59,740 nt of DNA from QHXM01 sp032160165 (GCA_032160165.1 JAVHWA010000008.1:1-59740), one strand, 5' to 3'; positions 17,088 through 26,241 are shown, counted from the first letter of the stretch. Numbers and translations are program-made. The notes: generated from the sequence alone by a model not told the origin.

Positions 17088-19191
17088 CTTTCTGGTACTG
17101 TTGAAGTTTCCGATAGAGGGTTTTGCGCCCGATGCCGAGGGTGCGCGCGGCGCGTGTCTTATCACCTCCGGTGTAATCGAGCGTGGCCGAAATCGCCTGT
17201 CGCTCAATTTCGTCGATGGTGGACGGGACGTCAATCTCCAAGGTGATCGCGCGGCCTTCGCTGGCGGCTTCAGCGCGCTCGCGTCGCAGTTGCGCGCGCT
17301 CATCGAAAACTCGCTCGCTGATCGCCTCGGGAAGATCATCCAGCTCGATGCTGCGACCGGAGGCAATGATTACAGCGCGCTCGACCGCGTTCTCTAGTTC
17401 GCGGACATTCCCCAGCCATTCGTACTCAACCAGCGCCTGCAATGCGTCCTTCGAGATGCCGGAAATGAATCGTCCGGTCTTCTGTTTGTAGTGTTCGAGA
17501 AAATGTATGACCAGGGGGTGGATGTCTTCGGGACGTTCACGTAACGGGGGAAGTCTGATCGGGAACACCGAAAGGCGGTAAAAGAGATCTCGGCGAAACG
17601 TTCCCGATTCAACAGCCTGCTCAAGATCGACATTAGACGCGGCGATAACACGCACGTCCGTCTTCAATAGTTCATTACCGCCCACGCGTGTAAACTCTCC
17701 GTCCTGTAGAACGCGCAGCAATCGCACTTGCGCGGACAAACTCATCTCACCGATTTCGTCGAGGAACAAGGTCCCATTATCGGCTTCTTCAAAGCGTCCA
17801 CGCCTGCGTGCACGAGCGTCGGTAAAGGCGCCCTTCTCGTGCCCGAAGAGCTCTGACTCGAGCAGTGTCTCTGGAATCGCGCCACAGTTGAGTTTGATGT
17901 AAGGCTGATCTTCACGACCCGAGTTGAAGTGAATCAAGTTGGCCAGAAGTTCTTTACCGGTCCCTGACTCGCCCTGAATAAGCACGGACGTCTGAGTGTC
18001 CGCCACATTTAGTGCGAGCTCGATGGCCCTTCGAATTCCAGGCGCTTGTCCGATGATACGATCTTCCGCGTGTCGCTCGTGCAGCGCACTCTTTAGCCGC
18101 ATCACCTCCGCGGAAAGCTGGTCGCGCTCCAGCGCCGTGCCAATCTGGTCCGCGATCCCTTCCACCAGCGAAACCTGATGGTCTTCGAATCCCTCTCGGG
18201 CGGCGCTCCAGACCAGACCAAGCAGCCCAAATGTTTGACCGCCGACACGAACCAACGCCACCAGGGCAGCGCGACCGCCCAACATAGCATTGAATGCCAG
18301 CCGCACCGGAAACGGAAGGTCCGAATCAAGCAAACGCAACGTCCGACCCTGTGCCAGGATCTCTATCATGGCCGGGTACTGAGTGATGTCTATCGATTGC
18401 CCATGCGTGTCAATCAACCCCTGAACAGCTTCGATCGAGGCATGTGGTGCGGCCTTGAACGCAGCGAGACTGATCCGTCCCCCTGCCGGGTCGAGTACAC
18501 CCAACGCGCCATAGTCGGCGCCGACCAGGGCAATCGCGCGTTCAAGCACAAGCGATGTCACTTCGCCGAAATCAGACCGGGCATTTAACGCATTGGCAAT
18601 TTCGAGCAGCGCTTCAGTGGTCTCCGCTTCTCGTTGCTTGTCCGTAAAGAGTCTCGTGTATTGGTAGCCGACGGCGATGTGCTGTGCGGTCGACTGGAGA
18701 AAGGTCACTTCTTCGTCGAGCCACGTTCGCGGTGCGCGAGTATTGTGCAGGCCGAGAAGCCCGAGGATATCGTCGCCAAGTATGATCGGCACAACCAGCA
18801 GCGAACGCGTCCCCAGGCTCGCGGCCAGAAAGCGTACTTTCTGGTCCAGGCCGGGAGCCGATGTATCGTCGAGACGAATAGGCTTCGTCAGATCCACATG
18901 CTCCGCCAACTGGCGCAGATCGATTGGAATCGCCGTGCCTTCGCTGGAGGGAACGTCCTCCGAAGCTCTCCATTCATGGCTGATTCGAAGCTCCGTCTCG
19001 GAGGCGAGCTGGATCACGTCACAGCGATCTGCCTGCATCATCCGCCCGAGTTCTTTGACAACCGCGCGCAAAAATCTATCCAGGTCAATGCTGGCAGGGA
19101 GCTCAAGGGCGAGACGATCAATGATCGCTTCGCGCGCCTCGTGCATCCTGATTTTACGTTCGAGCGAGAGCGATTCTGCGGTAGTGGACAT
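17080..19191 (-). CDS. Sigma-54-dependent transcriptional activator (GAF-GAF-AAA+-Fis)
   Basis: 703 residues. Two GAF sensor domains (about 25-180 and 190-355) replace the usual receiver, so it is likely controlled by a small ligand or redox state rather than phosphorylation. The AAA+ domain has Walker A GESGTGKE (407-414), Walker B LFLDEIGE (475-482) and an R-finger region (ERPEDIHPLVIHFLEHY). The sigma-54 contact loop reads GAFTDA (454-459) in place of GAFTGA. A Fis-type helix-turn-helix (about 665-700, TRAARTLGIGRKTLYRKL) binds the upstream activator site. Expected to work with RpoN, which is not in the window. It stands alone, flanked by heptad arrays. Confidence 0.95.
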   Translation of the reverse strand: MSTTAESLSLERKIRMHEAREAIIDRLALELPASIDLDRFLRAVVKELGRMMQADRCDVIQLASETELRISHEWRASEDVPSSEGTAIPIDLRQLAEHVDLTKPIRLDDTSAPGLDQKVRFLAASLGTRSLLVVPIILGDDILGLLGLHNTRAPRTWLDEEVTFLQSTAQHIAVGYQYTRLFTDKQREAETTEALLEIANALNARSDFGEVTSLVLERAIALVGADYGALGVLDPAGGRISLAAFKAAPHASIEAVQGLIDTHGQSIDITQYPAMIEILAQGRTLRLLDSDLPFPVRLAFNAMLGGRAALVALVRVGGQTFGLLGLVWSAAREGFEDHQVSLVEGIADQIGTALERDQLSAEVMRLKSALHERHAEDRIIGQAPGIRRAIELALNVADTQTSVLIQGESGTGKELLANLIHFNSGREDQPYIKLNCGAIPETLLESELFGHEKGAFTDARARRRGRFEEADNGTLFLDEIGEMSLSAQVRLLRVLQDGEFTRVGGNELLKTDVRVIAASNVDLEQAVESGTFRRDLFYRLSVFPIRLPPLRERPEDIHPLVIHFLEHYKQKTGRFISGISKDALQALVEYEWLGNVRELENAVERAVIIASGRSIELDDLPEAISERVFDERAQLRRERAEAASEGRAITLEIDVPSTIDEIERQAISATLDYTGGDKTRAARTLGIGRKTLYRKLQQYQKDS

Positions 19192-19198
19192 AAAGGTC

Positions 19199-19292
19199 AG
19201 TCGGCAGTTGGCAGTTAGCAGTTTGCAGTAAGAAGTGAGAGCCCATGAGCCGCGTTATTTCTGCCAACTGCTCACTGCCAACCGCCAACTGT
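19199..19292. repeat. Heptad tandem repeat (GGCAGTT type) upstream of the sigma-54 activator
   Basis: GGCAGTT, AGCAGTT and TGCAGTA units at 19199-19230 face CTGCCAACTGCTCACTGCC and on at 19260-19292, with a short spacer. The array begins about 8 bases from the activator start codon, so it would lie in its 5' leader. Confidence 0.85.
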
Positions 19293-19389
19293 TTTTCGTG
19301 CGGATGATAGCGAACCGCGCGCCAAGTTGCAAAGCAACCTCAGACGCGCGGTTAAGGAGTATGGAGTACCGTGTAGGACGGCTTAAAGA

Positions 19390-20043
19390 CTAGAATCGCG
19401 CTTGCGCAACCACCGGCAAGAGACGAAATTCGATGCGAGCCTGTTCGGGTGTCAACACCGGGTGATAGGTCTTGCCATAGCGGCCGGTGATTATCCGTAC
19501 GTAGTTCTGCGTTTCGTTATACGGTGGAATCCCACTGTATTTCTGGACCGCGCCTTCACCTGCATTATAGCCGGCAAGCGCCAACGAAACATTCCCGTTG
19601 AATTTCTCAAGCAGCCAGCGCAGATACTTCGCGCCCGCTTCAATATTAGAAGCCGGGTCATTCGCGTCCGCGCAGCCGAAACGTCTGGCTGTCGCCGGCA
19701 TCAGTTGCATCAAGCCCTGAGCACCAACATATGAACGCGCGCGGACCTTGTACTTTGATTCCTGCCAGATGACGGCATGAAGGAATCGAGGGTCGAGCCC
19801 GTTGCGCTCGCCGGCGCGGAAGATGATCAGGTCAAGTTCGTGGTCGCCCGATGTCGGTACGTCAGTGGGTATGTAATCGTCGTCTACCACCGCTTCTGTG
19901 GAGACGGAGCGGGCCTGTACTACAGGAGCGTAAGCGCGATTGAATAGAATTCCGGTTAGATTGGTAAAGCCGAAAAGGGCGATTAAGGCAATTGGTGCGA
20001 ATTTAAAAGAGCGAAAGTGGGGAACAAATCGGGTCAGGTTCAT
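19390..20043 (-). CDS. Small lytic transglycosylase (SLT domain)
   Basis: 217 residues. An N-terminal hydrophobic segment (about 17-37) acts as signal peptide or anchor, followed by a short linker and an SLT domain (about 70-195). The catalytic glutamate is E95 in AVIWQESKYKV; SYVGAQGLMQLMPATAR and ALAGYNAGEGAVQKYSGIPPY are the other family motifs. Lytic transglycosylases cleave the MurNAc-GlcNAc bond of peptidoglycan with formation of 1,6-anhydroMurNAc. Single gene with about 100 bases to the downstream array. A larger Slt70-type enzyme is encoded at 32656-35013. Confidence 0.93.
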   Translation of the reverse strand: MNLTRFVPHFRSFKFAPIALIALFGFTNLTGILFNRAYAPVVQARSVSTEAVVDDDYIPTDVPTSGDHELDLIIFRAGERNGLDPRFLHAVIWQESKYKVRARSYVGAQGLMQLMPATARRFGCADANDPASNIEAGAKYLRWLLEKFNGNVSLALAGYNAGEGAVQKYSGIPPYNETQNYVRIITGRYGKTYHPVLTPEQARIEFRLLPVVAQARF

Positions 20044-20656
20044 TAGGTTCCATCTCCATGTGAGCGATGGCTATCGGCCATCAGGGCCGCGCATTGTTTA
20101 CGCAGTTTTGGGGGCTACGCATGGTGGAATCGATTTACAAAGATCAGTTCATCGAAGCCGGGACTAAGATGGGAAAAGGCTCTTGCCGGTTGCTTGCGGC
20201 GCACGGAAAAAGTTCGCTAAAGCATTGATTTCGTATGTACTTGATTCGACCAACGCTAAGTTGTTTGATGGGGGAGTTTCAGCCGCGATTCGTTCATCAT
20301 GAGCGATCGCTGAGCGCAGTTCTGCTTTCGCCACGTACCGAATGGGTACGAAAACCTTATGACCCAAATAGAATTTTTATCTGGCCGGGGCTCTGGCAAG
20401 GAACGCACGAGTTGCGTGCAGACAAGTACGTCGTAGTTCCTTCCTCTGAAGACAGAGGACGATCCACGAACCAACACTAACTATTTAATGAGATGTGTTA
20501 AGTTTGTGGGGCCCTCTATACATGTAATGAGAATACGCTCCACGCTGCCATCATTGGCGAACTGCAAAACTTCGTTTAGGTTGCGGGCAGTTTGAGCGGC
20601 TCGTATACTTTCTAACGGTGATATCTTGAGGAGAAAGTCTGGAGTCGAAGCGATCT
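20044..20656. other. Gene-free region of 613 bases
   Basis: This gap separates the transglycosylase and the FmdB gene, which are divergent, so promoters for both should lie here. Short open frames exist on both strands (up to about 80 codons), but none has a recognisable domain, a good ribosome site or family-like sequence. No tandem or inverted repeat of the classes seen elsewhere is present. A plausible start region for FmdB is GAGGAGAAAG near 20629-20638, some 18 bases before its ATG. Confidence 0.5.
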
Positions 20657-21016
20657 ATGCCTATTTACGAGTACGAGTGTCGCAAGTGCAAGGCCCATGT
20701 CGAGGTGATGCAGAAAATCTCCGACAAGCCTCTTTCGAAGTGCCCAAAATGCGGAGGGCGCCTGGAGAAGCAGTGGTCATCGACCAGCTTCCAATTGAAA
20801 GGGAGCGGCTGGTATGCGACGGACTACGCCGCAAAGAAATCTGAGACCAAAGAAACAAAAACTGAGTCGAAAGAGGAAACCCCAAAAGTCGAGGCCAAAG
20901 AGGACAAGGGGCCCAAAAAGGATTCGGCAACCACAGGTGACAAAGCAACGCCGAAGGAGTCGTCAACCTCTAAAAAGTCAGGCTCGTCCAAGACTGCTCC
21001 TTCCAGCGGGGATTAA
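20657..21016 (+). CDS. FmdB-family zinc ribbon protein with Lys/Glu-rich tail
   Basis: 119 residues. The N-terminal 45 residues are an FmdB/CxxC zinc ribbon: MPIYEYECRKC, with cysteines 8, 11, 29 and 32 (CPKCGG). The family then usually has the SGWYATDY segment, also present here. From residue about 60 the sequence is low complexity, rich in Lys, Glu, Ser and Thr, and likely disordered. FmdB proteins are putative regulators of unproven function. The next gene (VWA) starts 22 bases later on the same strand. Confidence 0.9.
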   Translation: MPIYEYECRKCKAHVEVMQKISDKPLSKCPKCGGRLEKQWSSTSFQLKGSGWYATDYAAKKSETKETKTESKEETPKVEAKEDKGPKKDSATTGDKATPKESSTSKKSGSSKTAPSSGD

Positions 21017-21038
21017 ACCCACGGACCGGTGATTCGAA

Positions 21039-21935
21039 ATGCGCGTCTCGCAAAAGCTGTTGATCGCGTTCCTCTTAGTCTCCACTGCGCTTCCGTTTGC
21101 CGCCGGACAGGCTGGGCGACGACCTCGCCCGCCAAACGAAAGCGCAATTTCGCTAAACGTCGTGGCAATGCGTGAAAGCGATTCGACAGGCCCCATCACT
21201 ACTAAACAAATCTCACTCTACGACGGCGGAATCGAACAGGCCATTAAGAGTTTCTCGCGCGACCCCTCGCCGGCTCGCATCGTCCTTCTTGTCGATAACT
21301 CGCTGACCATTCGAGCGGACGTTGAAAAGTTGGAAGCGGCCACCCGCGAGTTCGCCTACGAGATTTTCGAAGGCGACAAACTCCTGATCGTCGGTTACGA
21401 CGAACAAGCCGAGATCGTTGCTGATTGGACTGATGATGCGAAGCAGATCGAGAAATCACTGGCGAGTTTCAGGAAGAAAGGTGAGCCGCATCTTTTCGAT
21501 GCGCTGAGCGCAGTAGCCGAGGAAGCCTTGCTTCCTTTGAGCGCTTCGAATCAGAAGCGAATAGTGGTGGTAATCAGTGACGGACTCGATCGAGGGAGCA
21601 AAACTAAATTCAATCGTATATTATCGGATCTCCAGAAGCAGGACATTACGGTTTATGCAGTGCAGGCGCCAGACCGCACCGGCGGCGCCCTGCGTCGCGA
21701 TCAGCCAAAGCCTGTGCAGGTTATCGAGAAACTCGTAGAAGGAACGGGCGGCCGCATCTTCCCCATAAATGAACCACGCGAAGCCGCCAAGGCAATTTGC
21801 GACGAGCTTCGTCAGTACCGCTATGTACTTTCCTACTCTCCAACCAACGTGGCCTTTGGCGATTCGCGACGGCTGCTGGTGGTAGCAGACTCTGGTATCA
21901 ACGTCCGCGCAAAGACGCTTCAGCCGCCGCGGTAG
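21039..21935 (+). CDS. Secreted VWA-domain protein (acidobacterial type)
   Basis: 298 residues. A signal peptide (about 1-24, ending PFAAGQAG) precedes a short beta segment with ISLYDGGIEQAIKSF, and a VWA domain whose MIDAS motif is DNSLT in IVLLVDNSLTIRADVEK. VVVISDGLDRGSKTK follows. The C-terminal LRQYRYVLSYSPTN is the same ending seen in the two VWA proteins at 7516-9854. It lacks the Pro-rich linker of those paralogs. Likely in one transcript with the FmdB gene. Confidence 0.88.
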   Translation: MRVSQKLLIAFLLVSTALPFAAGQAGRRPRPPNESAISLNVVAMRESDSTGPITTKQISLYDGGIEQAIKSFSRDPSPARIVLLVDNSLTIRADVEKLEAATREFAYEIFEGDKLLIVGYDEQAEIVADWTDDAKQIEKSLASFRKKGEPHLFDALSAVAEEALLPLSASNQKRIVVVISDGLDRGSKTKFNRILSDLQKQDITVYAVQAPDRTGGALRRDQPKPVQVIEKLVEGTGGRIFPINEPREAAKAICDELRQYRYVLSYSPTNVAFGDSRRLLVVADSGINVRAKTLQPPR

Positions 21936-21965
21936 GATTCGAGTTATCCTCCCCGGGGGTAATCC

Positions 21966-22439
21966 TTAAGGTCTTCTTCCGGCAGTTAGTAGGCTAATAA
22001 CCAAGAGCACAACTCCGATTAGGAATCCCACGAGCGCAAGTAGTTTGAAGCTGTATCCTCCGGAAGTGATGTAGAGGACGCATAGTGCTGTAAGCACGAT
22101 GGCAATCACGCGAAGCCTTCCGCCTTTAGTCTTATGGGTGGGTTCCCCTCGGTATTGTTGCTGAGCAAATTGCGGAGGCGGCGAATAGGGCCCGGCGTTA
22201 TTGATAAATGGTGGCGTGTATCCGGCGTGAGGAGAACGCATGGTTGGAGGCAGAGCGTCTTTGCTGTAGGGGAAATTTTGAGGGGGCATTACCTGCGTTG
22301 GTGGAGGTGAGGTGTCGCGAACGTTGGGACCCTGCTTCGTTGCCTGAGGGTCGAATGGCGCTGAGAGGATCGAGCCATCTACCAGGCAAAAGGTAAAGGT
22401 ATCTTCAAAGGTGCGATTACAAGTGGGGCAGCTTTTCAT
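21966..22439 (-). CDS. Zinc-ribbon protein with two C-terminal membrane segments
   Basis: 157 residues. The N-terminus MKSCPTCNRTFEDTFTFC has three cysteines in a zinc-ribbon-like pattern (CPTC and a later C), followed by LVDGSILSAPFDP, a combination frequent in Blastocatellia proteins. The middle is Pro/Gln/Tyr-rich (SPPPQFAQQQY) and probably disordered. Two hydrophobic helices close the protein (about 106-123 and 130-150). Role unknown; the layout suggests a membrane protein with a cytoplasmic metal-binding end. It converges on the VWA gene, with 30 bases between their ends. Confidence 0.7.
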   Translation of the reverse strand: MKSCPTCNRTFEDTFTFCLVDGSILSAPFDPQATKQGPNVRDTSPPPTQVMPPQNFPYSKDALPPTMRSPHAGYTPPFINNAGPYSPPPQFAQQQYRGEPTHKTKGGRLRVIAIVLTALCVLYITSGGYSFKLLALVGFLIGVVLLVISLLTAGRRP

Positions 22440-22475
22440 TCAGTCCTCTCCTTCGCAGAGGTTCCCGGTCATCCA

Positions 22476-22661
22476 TTACTTCTTCTTCCTCGAATAGATA
22501 TAGAACATCACCACAATCACAATCAGAAAAATAATTTCGAGAAGCGCGAAGTAGCCTGGATCAAAAACTCCGGCCTCATCGTGAGCTTCGCGATATACCA
22601 CGAACGTGGCAAGGGCGAGTGCGGTTGTAAGCCAGATGAGCTGGCGTTTGGCGTCCCACAT
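22476..22661 (-). CDS. Small two-helix membrane protein
   Basis: 61 residues. An AGGA ribosome site stands 8 bases before the ATG. Two hydrophobic helices are visible (about 8-25 and 38-56), ending in SRKKK, a positive-inside tail. No family is recognised. It lies 36 bases upstream of the zinc-ribbon gene on the same strand and probably shares its transcript. Support comes from the ribosome site and the coherent membrane pattern. Confidence 0.55.
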   Translation of the reverse strand: MWDAKRQLIWLTTALALATFVVYREAHDEAGVFDPGYFALLEIIFLIVIVVMFYIYSRKKK

Positions 22662-22674
22662 AAGAACGTTTCCT

Positions 22675-22782
22675 GTCCAAAGGCCAAAGTCTAAAGTCCA
22701 AAGTCAGTAAGCGAGTGAACTACTATTCCCTGAAACCCCTTGGTCGCGAAATTTGGACCTTGGACATTGGACTTTGGACATG
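22675..22782. repeat. Heptad tandem repeat (GTCCAAA type) between divergent genes
   Basis: GTCCAAA, GGCCAAA and GTCTAAA units at 22675-22706 face TTGGACC/TTGGACA/TTGGACT units at 22751-22782. The element lies between the divergent genes of the 61-residue protein and the zinc-ribbon protein, so it overlaps where their promoters or leaders should be. Confidence 0.82.
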
Positions 22783-22831
22783 ATTATGACACACTTACGG
22801 CGCGCCCCAAGGCCCGAAAGAGGATTCAGAA

Positions 22832-23395
22832 ATGTATTGCCCGCAGTGCGGACAGGAACAAGCTACAAACGAGATGAGGTTCTGCTCGCGGTGCGGGTTC
22901 CTGCTCACTCGTGTGTCGGAAGTCCTCTCCCAGGGCGGCGTGGTTGCTGAAAGCGATCAATCGTCGCAGGAGTTATTAGCTTCGCCCCGACGACTAGGAG
23001 TCAAGCAAGGCGTGCTGATGATGCTGTTTGGGGTGGTGATTGTTCCCGTGCTCGCGATTCTAAGCGATCACACTGATTTGAGGCTGCTTGATTTGCTGGT
23101 GCCGCTTTCGGCCGTTATCTGTTTTGCGGGCGGTATGATGCGGATACTCTACGCAATGATCTTCGAACAAGGCGCCCCAGCATCCAGGAATGAGCTTCCG
23201 GCCTACGTGCCCACTACCGTGCCTGCGCAACTCAACTCGCGTCCACGTGTATCTGCGTTACCTCCCGCGCAGAAGATGCCGGTCTCGAACTTTCAGTCAA
23301 GACGCTCGAATACTGCGGAGCTTGTCCAGCCTGCAAGCATCACTGAAAACACGACCAGGTTGCTGGACGAAGAAAAGGCGACGCGGAACGAGTAA
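22832..23395 (+). CDS. Zinc-ribbon membrane protein
   Basis: 187 residues. MYCPQCGQEQ and MRFCSRCGFLL give a four-cysteine zinc ribbon (CxxC, CxxC) in the first 26 residues. Two hydrophobic segments follow (about 59-77 and 84-110), then a Ser/Pro/Arg-rich tail. This design (ribbon, two helices, disordered tail) recurs in acidobacterial genomes with no known function. There is a neighbour of similar style at 21966-22439. The stop is next to the repeat at 23395. Confidence 0.72.
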   Translation: MYCPQCGQEQATNEMRFCSRCGFLLTRVSEVLSQGGVVAESDQSSQELLASPRRLGVKQGVLMMLFGVVIVPVLAILSDHTDLRLLDLLVPLSAVICFAGGMMRILYAMIFEQGAPASRNELPAYVPTTVPAQLNSRPRVSALPPAQKMPVSNFQSRRSNTAELVQPASITENTTRLLDEEKATRNE

Positions 23396-23514
23396 CAGGC
23401 GTTTAGAGTTCAACCTTTAGGTTGCTCTTCTCACCACGCCACAAGCTACTGCTTGAACTCTGGACGCCTGTTTCTCAGCACGCACCAAGTTAAGTTTGAA
23501 CTCTGAACGCCTGT
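23395..23514. repeat. Inverted/direct repeat GAACTCTGRACGCCTGT cluster
   Basis: ACAGGCGTTTAGAGTTCAA at 23395-23413 is inverted relative to TTGAACTCTGGACGCCTGT (23453-23471) and TTTGAACTCTGAACGCCTGT (23495-23514). Small palindromes sit between them (AACCTTTAGGTT, CAAGCTACTGCTTG). It lies between convergent genes and may serve as a bidirectional terminator, or be a miniature mobile element. Confidence 0.75.
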
Positions 23515-23515
23515 T

Positions 23516-24709
23516 TCAAAAGCGTAACTTTTCCAGCCTCTCAGCCGCCGCGTTTAGTGTTTCGTCCTTCTTGCAGAAACAGAATCTCACCTGCTGCGAG
23601 CCTCGCCGCGGATCACTGTAGAACGACGAGCCGGGAACGCACGCGACGCCGACCTCGCGGATCAGATGCCGCGTGAAATCGATATCCGATTTGAATCCGA
23701 AGCCGCTGATGTCGGTCATGATGTAGTACGCACCATTCGGCGCGTAAGTGACAAAGCCTGCGTTTTGCAATACAGGTAGAAGCAGATCACGTCGCGCAAC
23801 ATAATCCGCTTGCAATCTATCGTAGTACTCAACCGGTAGCGAAAGCGCATAGGCGCCGGCAGCTTGAAGCGGCGCCGCAGCCCCGACGGTAAGAAAATCG
23901 TGCACCTTGCGGACGGCGTTAGTAATCTCCGCGGGAGCGATGCAATAGCCAACACGCCAGCCGGTCACCGAGTAGGTCTTCGACATCGAGTTGACGATCA
24001 CAGTTCTTTCGCGCATCCCTTCCAACTGGGCCATCGAGATATGCTCGATGGTCGCGCCCGCGCGAGGGTAGAGGATGTGCTCGTAGATCTCGTCCGTAAA
24101 ACACAGCACGTCGTGCTCGCGGCAGAGCCCGGCAATAAACTCCATCTCATCGCGAGTGAAAACTTTGCCCGTCGGGTTATTGGGGTTACAGATAATGATC
24201 GCCTTAGTATTCTCGTTGAAGGCCGCGCTTAACTCACCGCGATGGAAATCCCAATTCGGTGGGACAAGCGGAACATAACGCGGCTTTGCATCGGAAAGAA
24301 TGGCATCGGGTCCATAGTTTTCGTAGAAGGGTTCGAAAACGATCACTTCCTCGCCCGGATTGACCGTGGCCATCATGGTCGCGATCATGCCTTCGGTTGA
24401 CCCGCAAGTGACAGTGATTTCAGTTTCAGGATCGATCTCGAGCCCCAGGTACCAGAGTGTCTTGCGCGCAATTGCTTCGCGAAAGTCGCGCGCACCCCAG
24501 GTGATCGCATATTGGTTTACGTCGTCGGCAATAGCCTGCATCGCTCGCGTCTTAATGTCCTGAGGCGCTGAAAAGTCGGGAAATCCCTGTGAAAGATTGA
24601 CTGCGCCGTATTTCAGCGCTTCGCGCGTCATCTCACGGATCACTGATTCGGTAAAGCGGTCGGCTTTATCCGAGACGTAGCGATGTAAACGGGGTGCAGG
24701 GGTAGTCAT
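23516..24709 (-). CDS. PLP-dependent aminotransferase, class I/II
   Basis: 397 residues from the ATG at 24709; a TTG seven codons earlier is the only longer option. Fold-type I aminotransferase with NLSQGFPDF near the N-terminus, CNPNNPTGKVF, FTDEIYEHI, and the PLP-binding lysine in SMSKTYSVTGWRVGY (K244). The C-terminal RFCFCKKDETL carries the substrate-carboxylate arginine. The sequence style is that of the kynurenine/glutamine (KAT) and methionine aminotransferase (YbdL) group. It probably transfers amino groups of hydrophobic amino acids or glutamine to 2-oxo acids. The exact substrate is not decided by sequence. Single gene. Confidence 0.9.
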   Translation of the reverse strand: MTTPAPRLHRYVSDKADRFTESVIREMTREALKYGAVNLSQGFPDFSAPQDIKTRAMQAIADDVNQYAITWGARDFREAIARKTLWYLGLEIDPETEITVTCGSTEGMIATMMATVNPGEEVIVFEPFYENYGPDAILSDAKPRYVPLVPPNWDFHRGELSAAFNENTKAIIICNPNNPTGKVFTRDEMEFIAGLCREHDVLCFTDEIYEHILYPRAGATIEHISMAQLEGMRERTVIVNSMSKTYSVTGWRVGYCIAPAEITNAVRKVHDFLTVGAAAPLQAAGAYALSLPVEYYDRLQADYVARRDLLLPVLQNAGFVTYAPNGAYYIMTDISGFGFKSDIDFTRHLIREVGVACVPGSSFYSDPRRGSQQVRFCFCKKDETLNAAAERLEKLRF

Positions 24710-24984
24710 CTTTTCGGGCTCATTCGTCAAAAATCAGAGGATATTTCGCGGCAAAAGCGGTATGATGCTCTCACAGGGGGCGGCGGCGTGGCAACTGCCA
24801 CCGCCACTGGCGCATCTCTCTTCCTCGTCCGGTTCCGAATGCGCGAGCCGGTTTTAAGTGACATAGGCCACTCCTCTCAATCTGGCGCTCTCGCGAGACA
24901 CCCTGAAGATCACTCTTCTCTCGCGTTTGGACCTTGTGGAATGTGGTCTCATTGCAGGTCAGGCTCAGGCTAAGCAGCGATGGA

Positions 24985-26241
24985 ATGATTAAAGTAATGA
25001 AGAAGCTGGCAATAATTTCCCTCGGACTGATTATCCCCATCGCAATTTTGACGGGCCTCAGTGCCCGATCGCAGCAGCAGGAAACTCCTCAGCAAAATCC
25101 CACTCCCGTTTTGAAGAGCGTCAGAGGTGTGGAGAACGCGGCAAGTCTCGATCGCTTTTTCCGCGCGCTCTCTCAGGTCAAGCGACGAATCGAGCCGGTG
25201 CGCATCATGCACTTCGGCGATTCACATACGGCCGCCGACATCCTGACGGCCCAGATACGTAATGAGTTTCAACGCGACTTTGGTGATGGCGGCGCGGGCT
25301 ACATGGTTCCTCGGAATCCAATGAGCACGCCGCGACGCGGAGTGCTGAGCGGCGCGACTTCGGGATGGTCGATAGACGGCATCGGAGGCCGGGTCGAACC
25401 GAATGGAATCTACGGATTGGCCGGTATCAGCCTCGCGACAACGCAGGCGGATGAACGCGCGTGGCTCGAGACAAATTGTAATCACTTCGAAGTGTACTAT
25501 CTGCGTCAGCCGGGCGGCGGCAACATAGACATCATGGTCGATGGGCAGACCGTGCTCGAACAGCCGATCTCGCTGGCTTCTGATGCGCCTTTGCCCGACT
25601 ACTACACTTTCGATACTCCTGCAGATCGCCAGCACCGCATAGAAGTTCGCACCACCACGTCTGGCAAGACACGAATCCTGGGCATAGTAACCGAGCACAT
25701 CGCGCCCGGGGTAAGCTACGACGTCCTTGGCATCAATGGCGCGCGCGCCAAGCGCCTGGTTACCTGGAACGACACCGCTTTTGTTGACAACATCGTGCAA
25801 CGCAAGCCCGACCTGATCATCGTCGCATACGGGACGAACGAAGTGACCGACGACGACTGGACGGTAGAATCCTATCAGCGAATGTTCGCCGCTATTCTTC
25901 GACGCTTTCGGCGCGCGGCGCCGCAGGCGGCTATTCTCGTCTACGCCCCACCCGATCGAGCGGACGTTGCCCTCGCCGGCAACAAGATGCCGGCCATGAT
26001 TGAAGCACAGCGGAGAGCGGCCATCGAGGTGGGAGCGGCGTTTTGGAACTCTTATGGTGCAATGGGCGGACCTGGTTCGATGGATGTCTGGGTCGGTATG
26101 GGCCTGGGCCAGGGCGATAGGGTTCACCTTACGAGCGCCGGTTACCAACGAATGGGCTCGATGTTCTACGAGGACATCTCCGCCGCTTATAAGAAGTATC
26201 TGACGCGGGCTCCGCGTACGAATCCGCCGCGGAAGCGCTAA
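24985..26241 (+). CDS. Secreted SGNH/GDSL hydrolase-like protein (first of cassette)
   Basis: 418 residues from the ATG at 24985; ATG 24997 is nearly as good. A signal peptide (about 5-26, LAIISLGLIIPIAILTGLSA) is followed by a Gln/Pro-rich linker and the SGNH core. Block I is MHFGDSHTAADI (Ser nucleophile), block III is IVAYGTNEVTDDDW (Asn), and the Asp-His pair is GDRVHLTSAGYQ. A beta insertion separates blocks I and III, as in AlgX/AlgJ-like and DltD-like proteins. It is a paralog of 28286-29926: both share the VxYDxLGxNGA and AMGGxGxM motifs. Expected to act in the periplasm as an acyl esterase or transferase on an envelope glycan, together with the MBOAT gene downstream. Confidence 0.85.
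   Translation: MIKVMKKLAIISLGLIIPIAILTGLSARSQQQETPQQNPTPVLKSVRGVENAASLDRFFRALSQVKRRIEPVRIMHFGDSHTAADILTAQIRNEFQRDFGDGGAGYMVPRNPMSTPRRGVLSGATSGWSIDGIGGRVEPNGIYGLAGISLATTQADERAWLETNCNHFEVYYLRQPGGGNIDIMVDGQTVLEQPISLASDAPLPDYYTFDTPADRQHRIEVRTTTSGKTRILGIVTEHIAPGVSYDVLGINGARAKRLVTWNDTAFVDNIVQRKPDLIIVAYGTNEVTDDDWTVESYQRMFAAILRRFRRAAPQAAILVYAPPDRADVALAGNKMPAMIEAQRRAAIEVGAAFWNSYGAMGGPGSMDVWVGMGLGQGDRVHLTSAGYQRMGSMFYEDISAAYKKYLTRAPRTNPPRKR

Noticed and set aside
20164..20480. Two overlapping short frames in the 613-base gap
   Set aside because: No recognisable domain, no convincing ribosome site, and conflicting strands; not listed as genes.
25222..26148. 308-codon minus-strand frame across the first SGNH gene
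   Set aside because: Lies antisense to a gene with intact catalytic blocks; no independent evidence.
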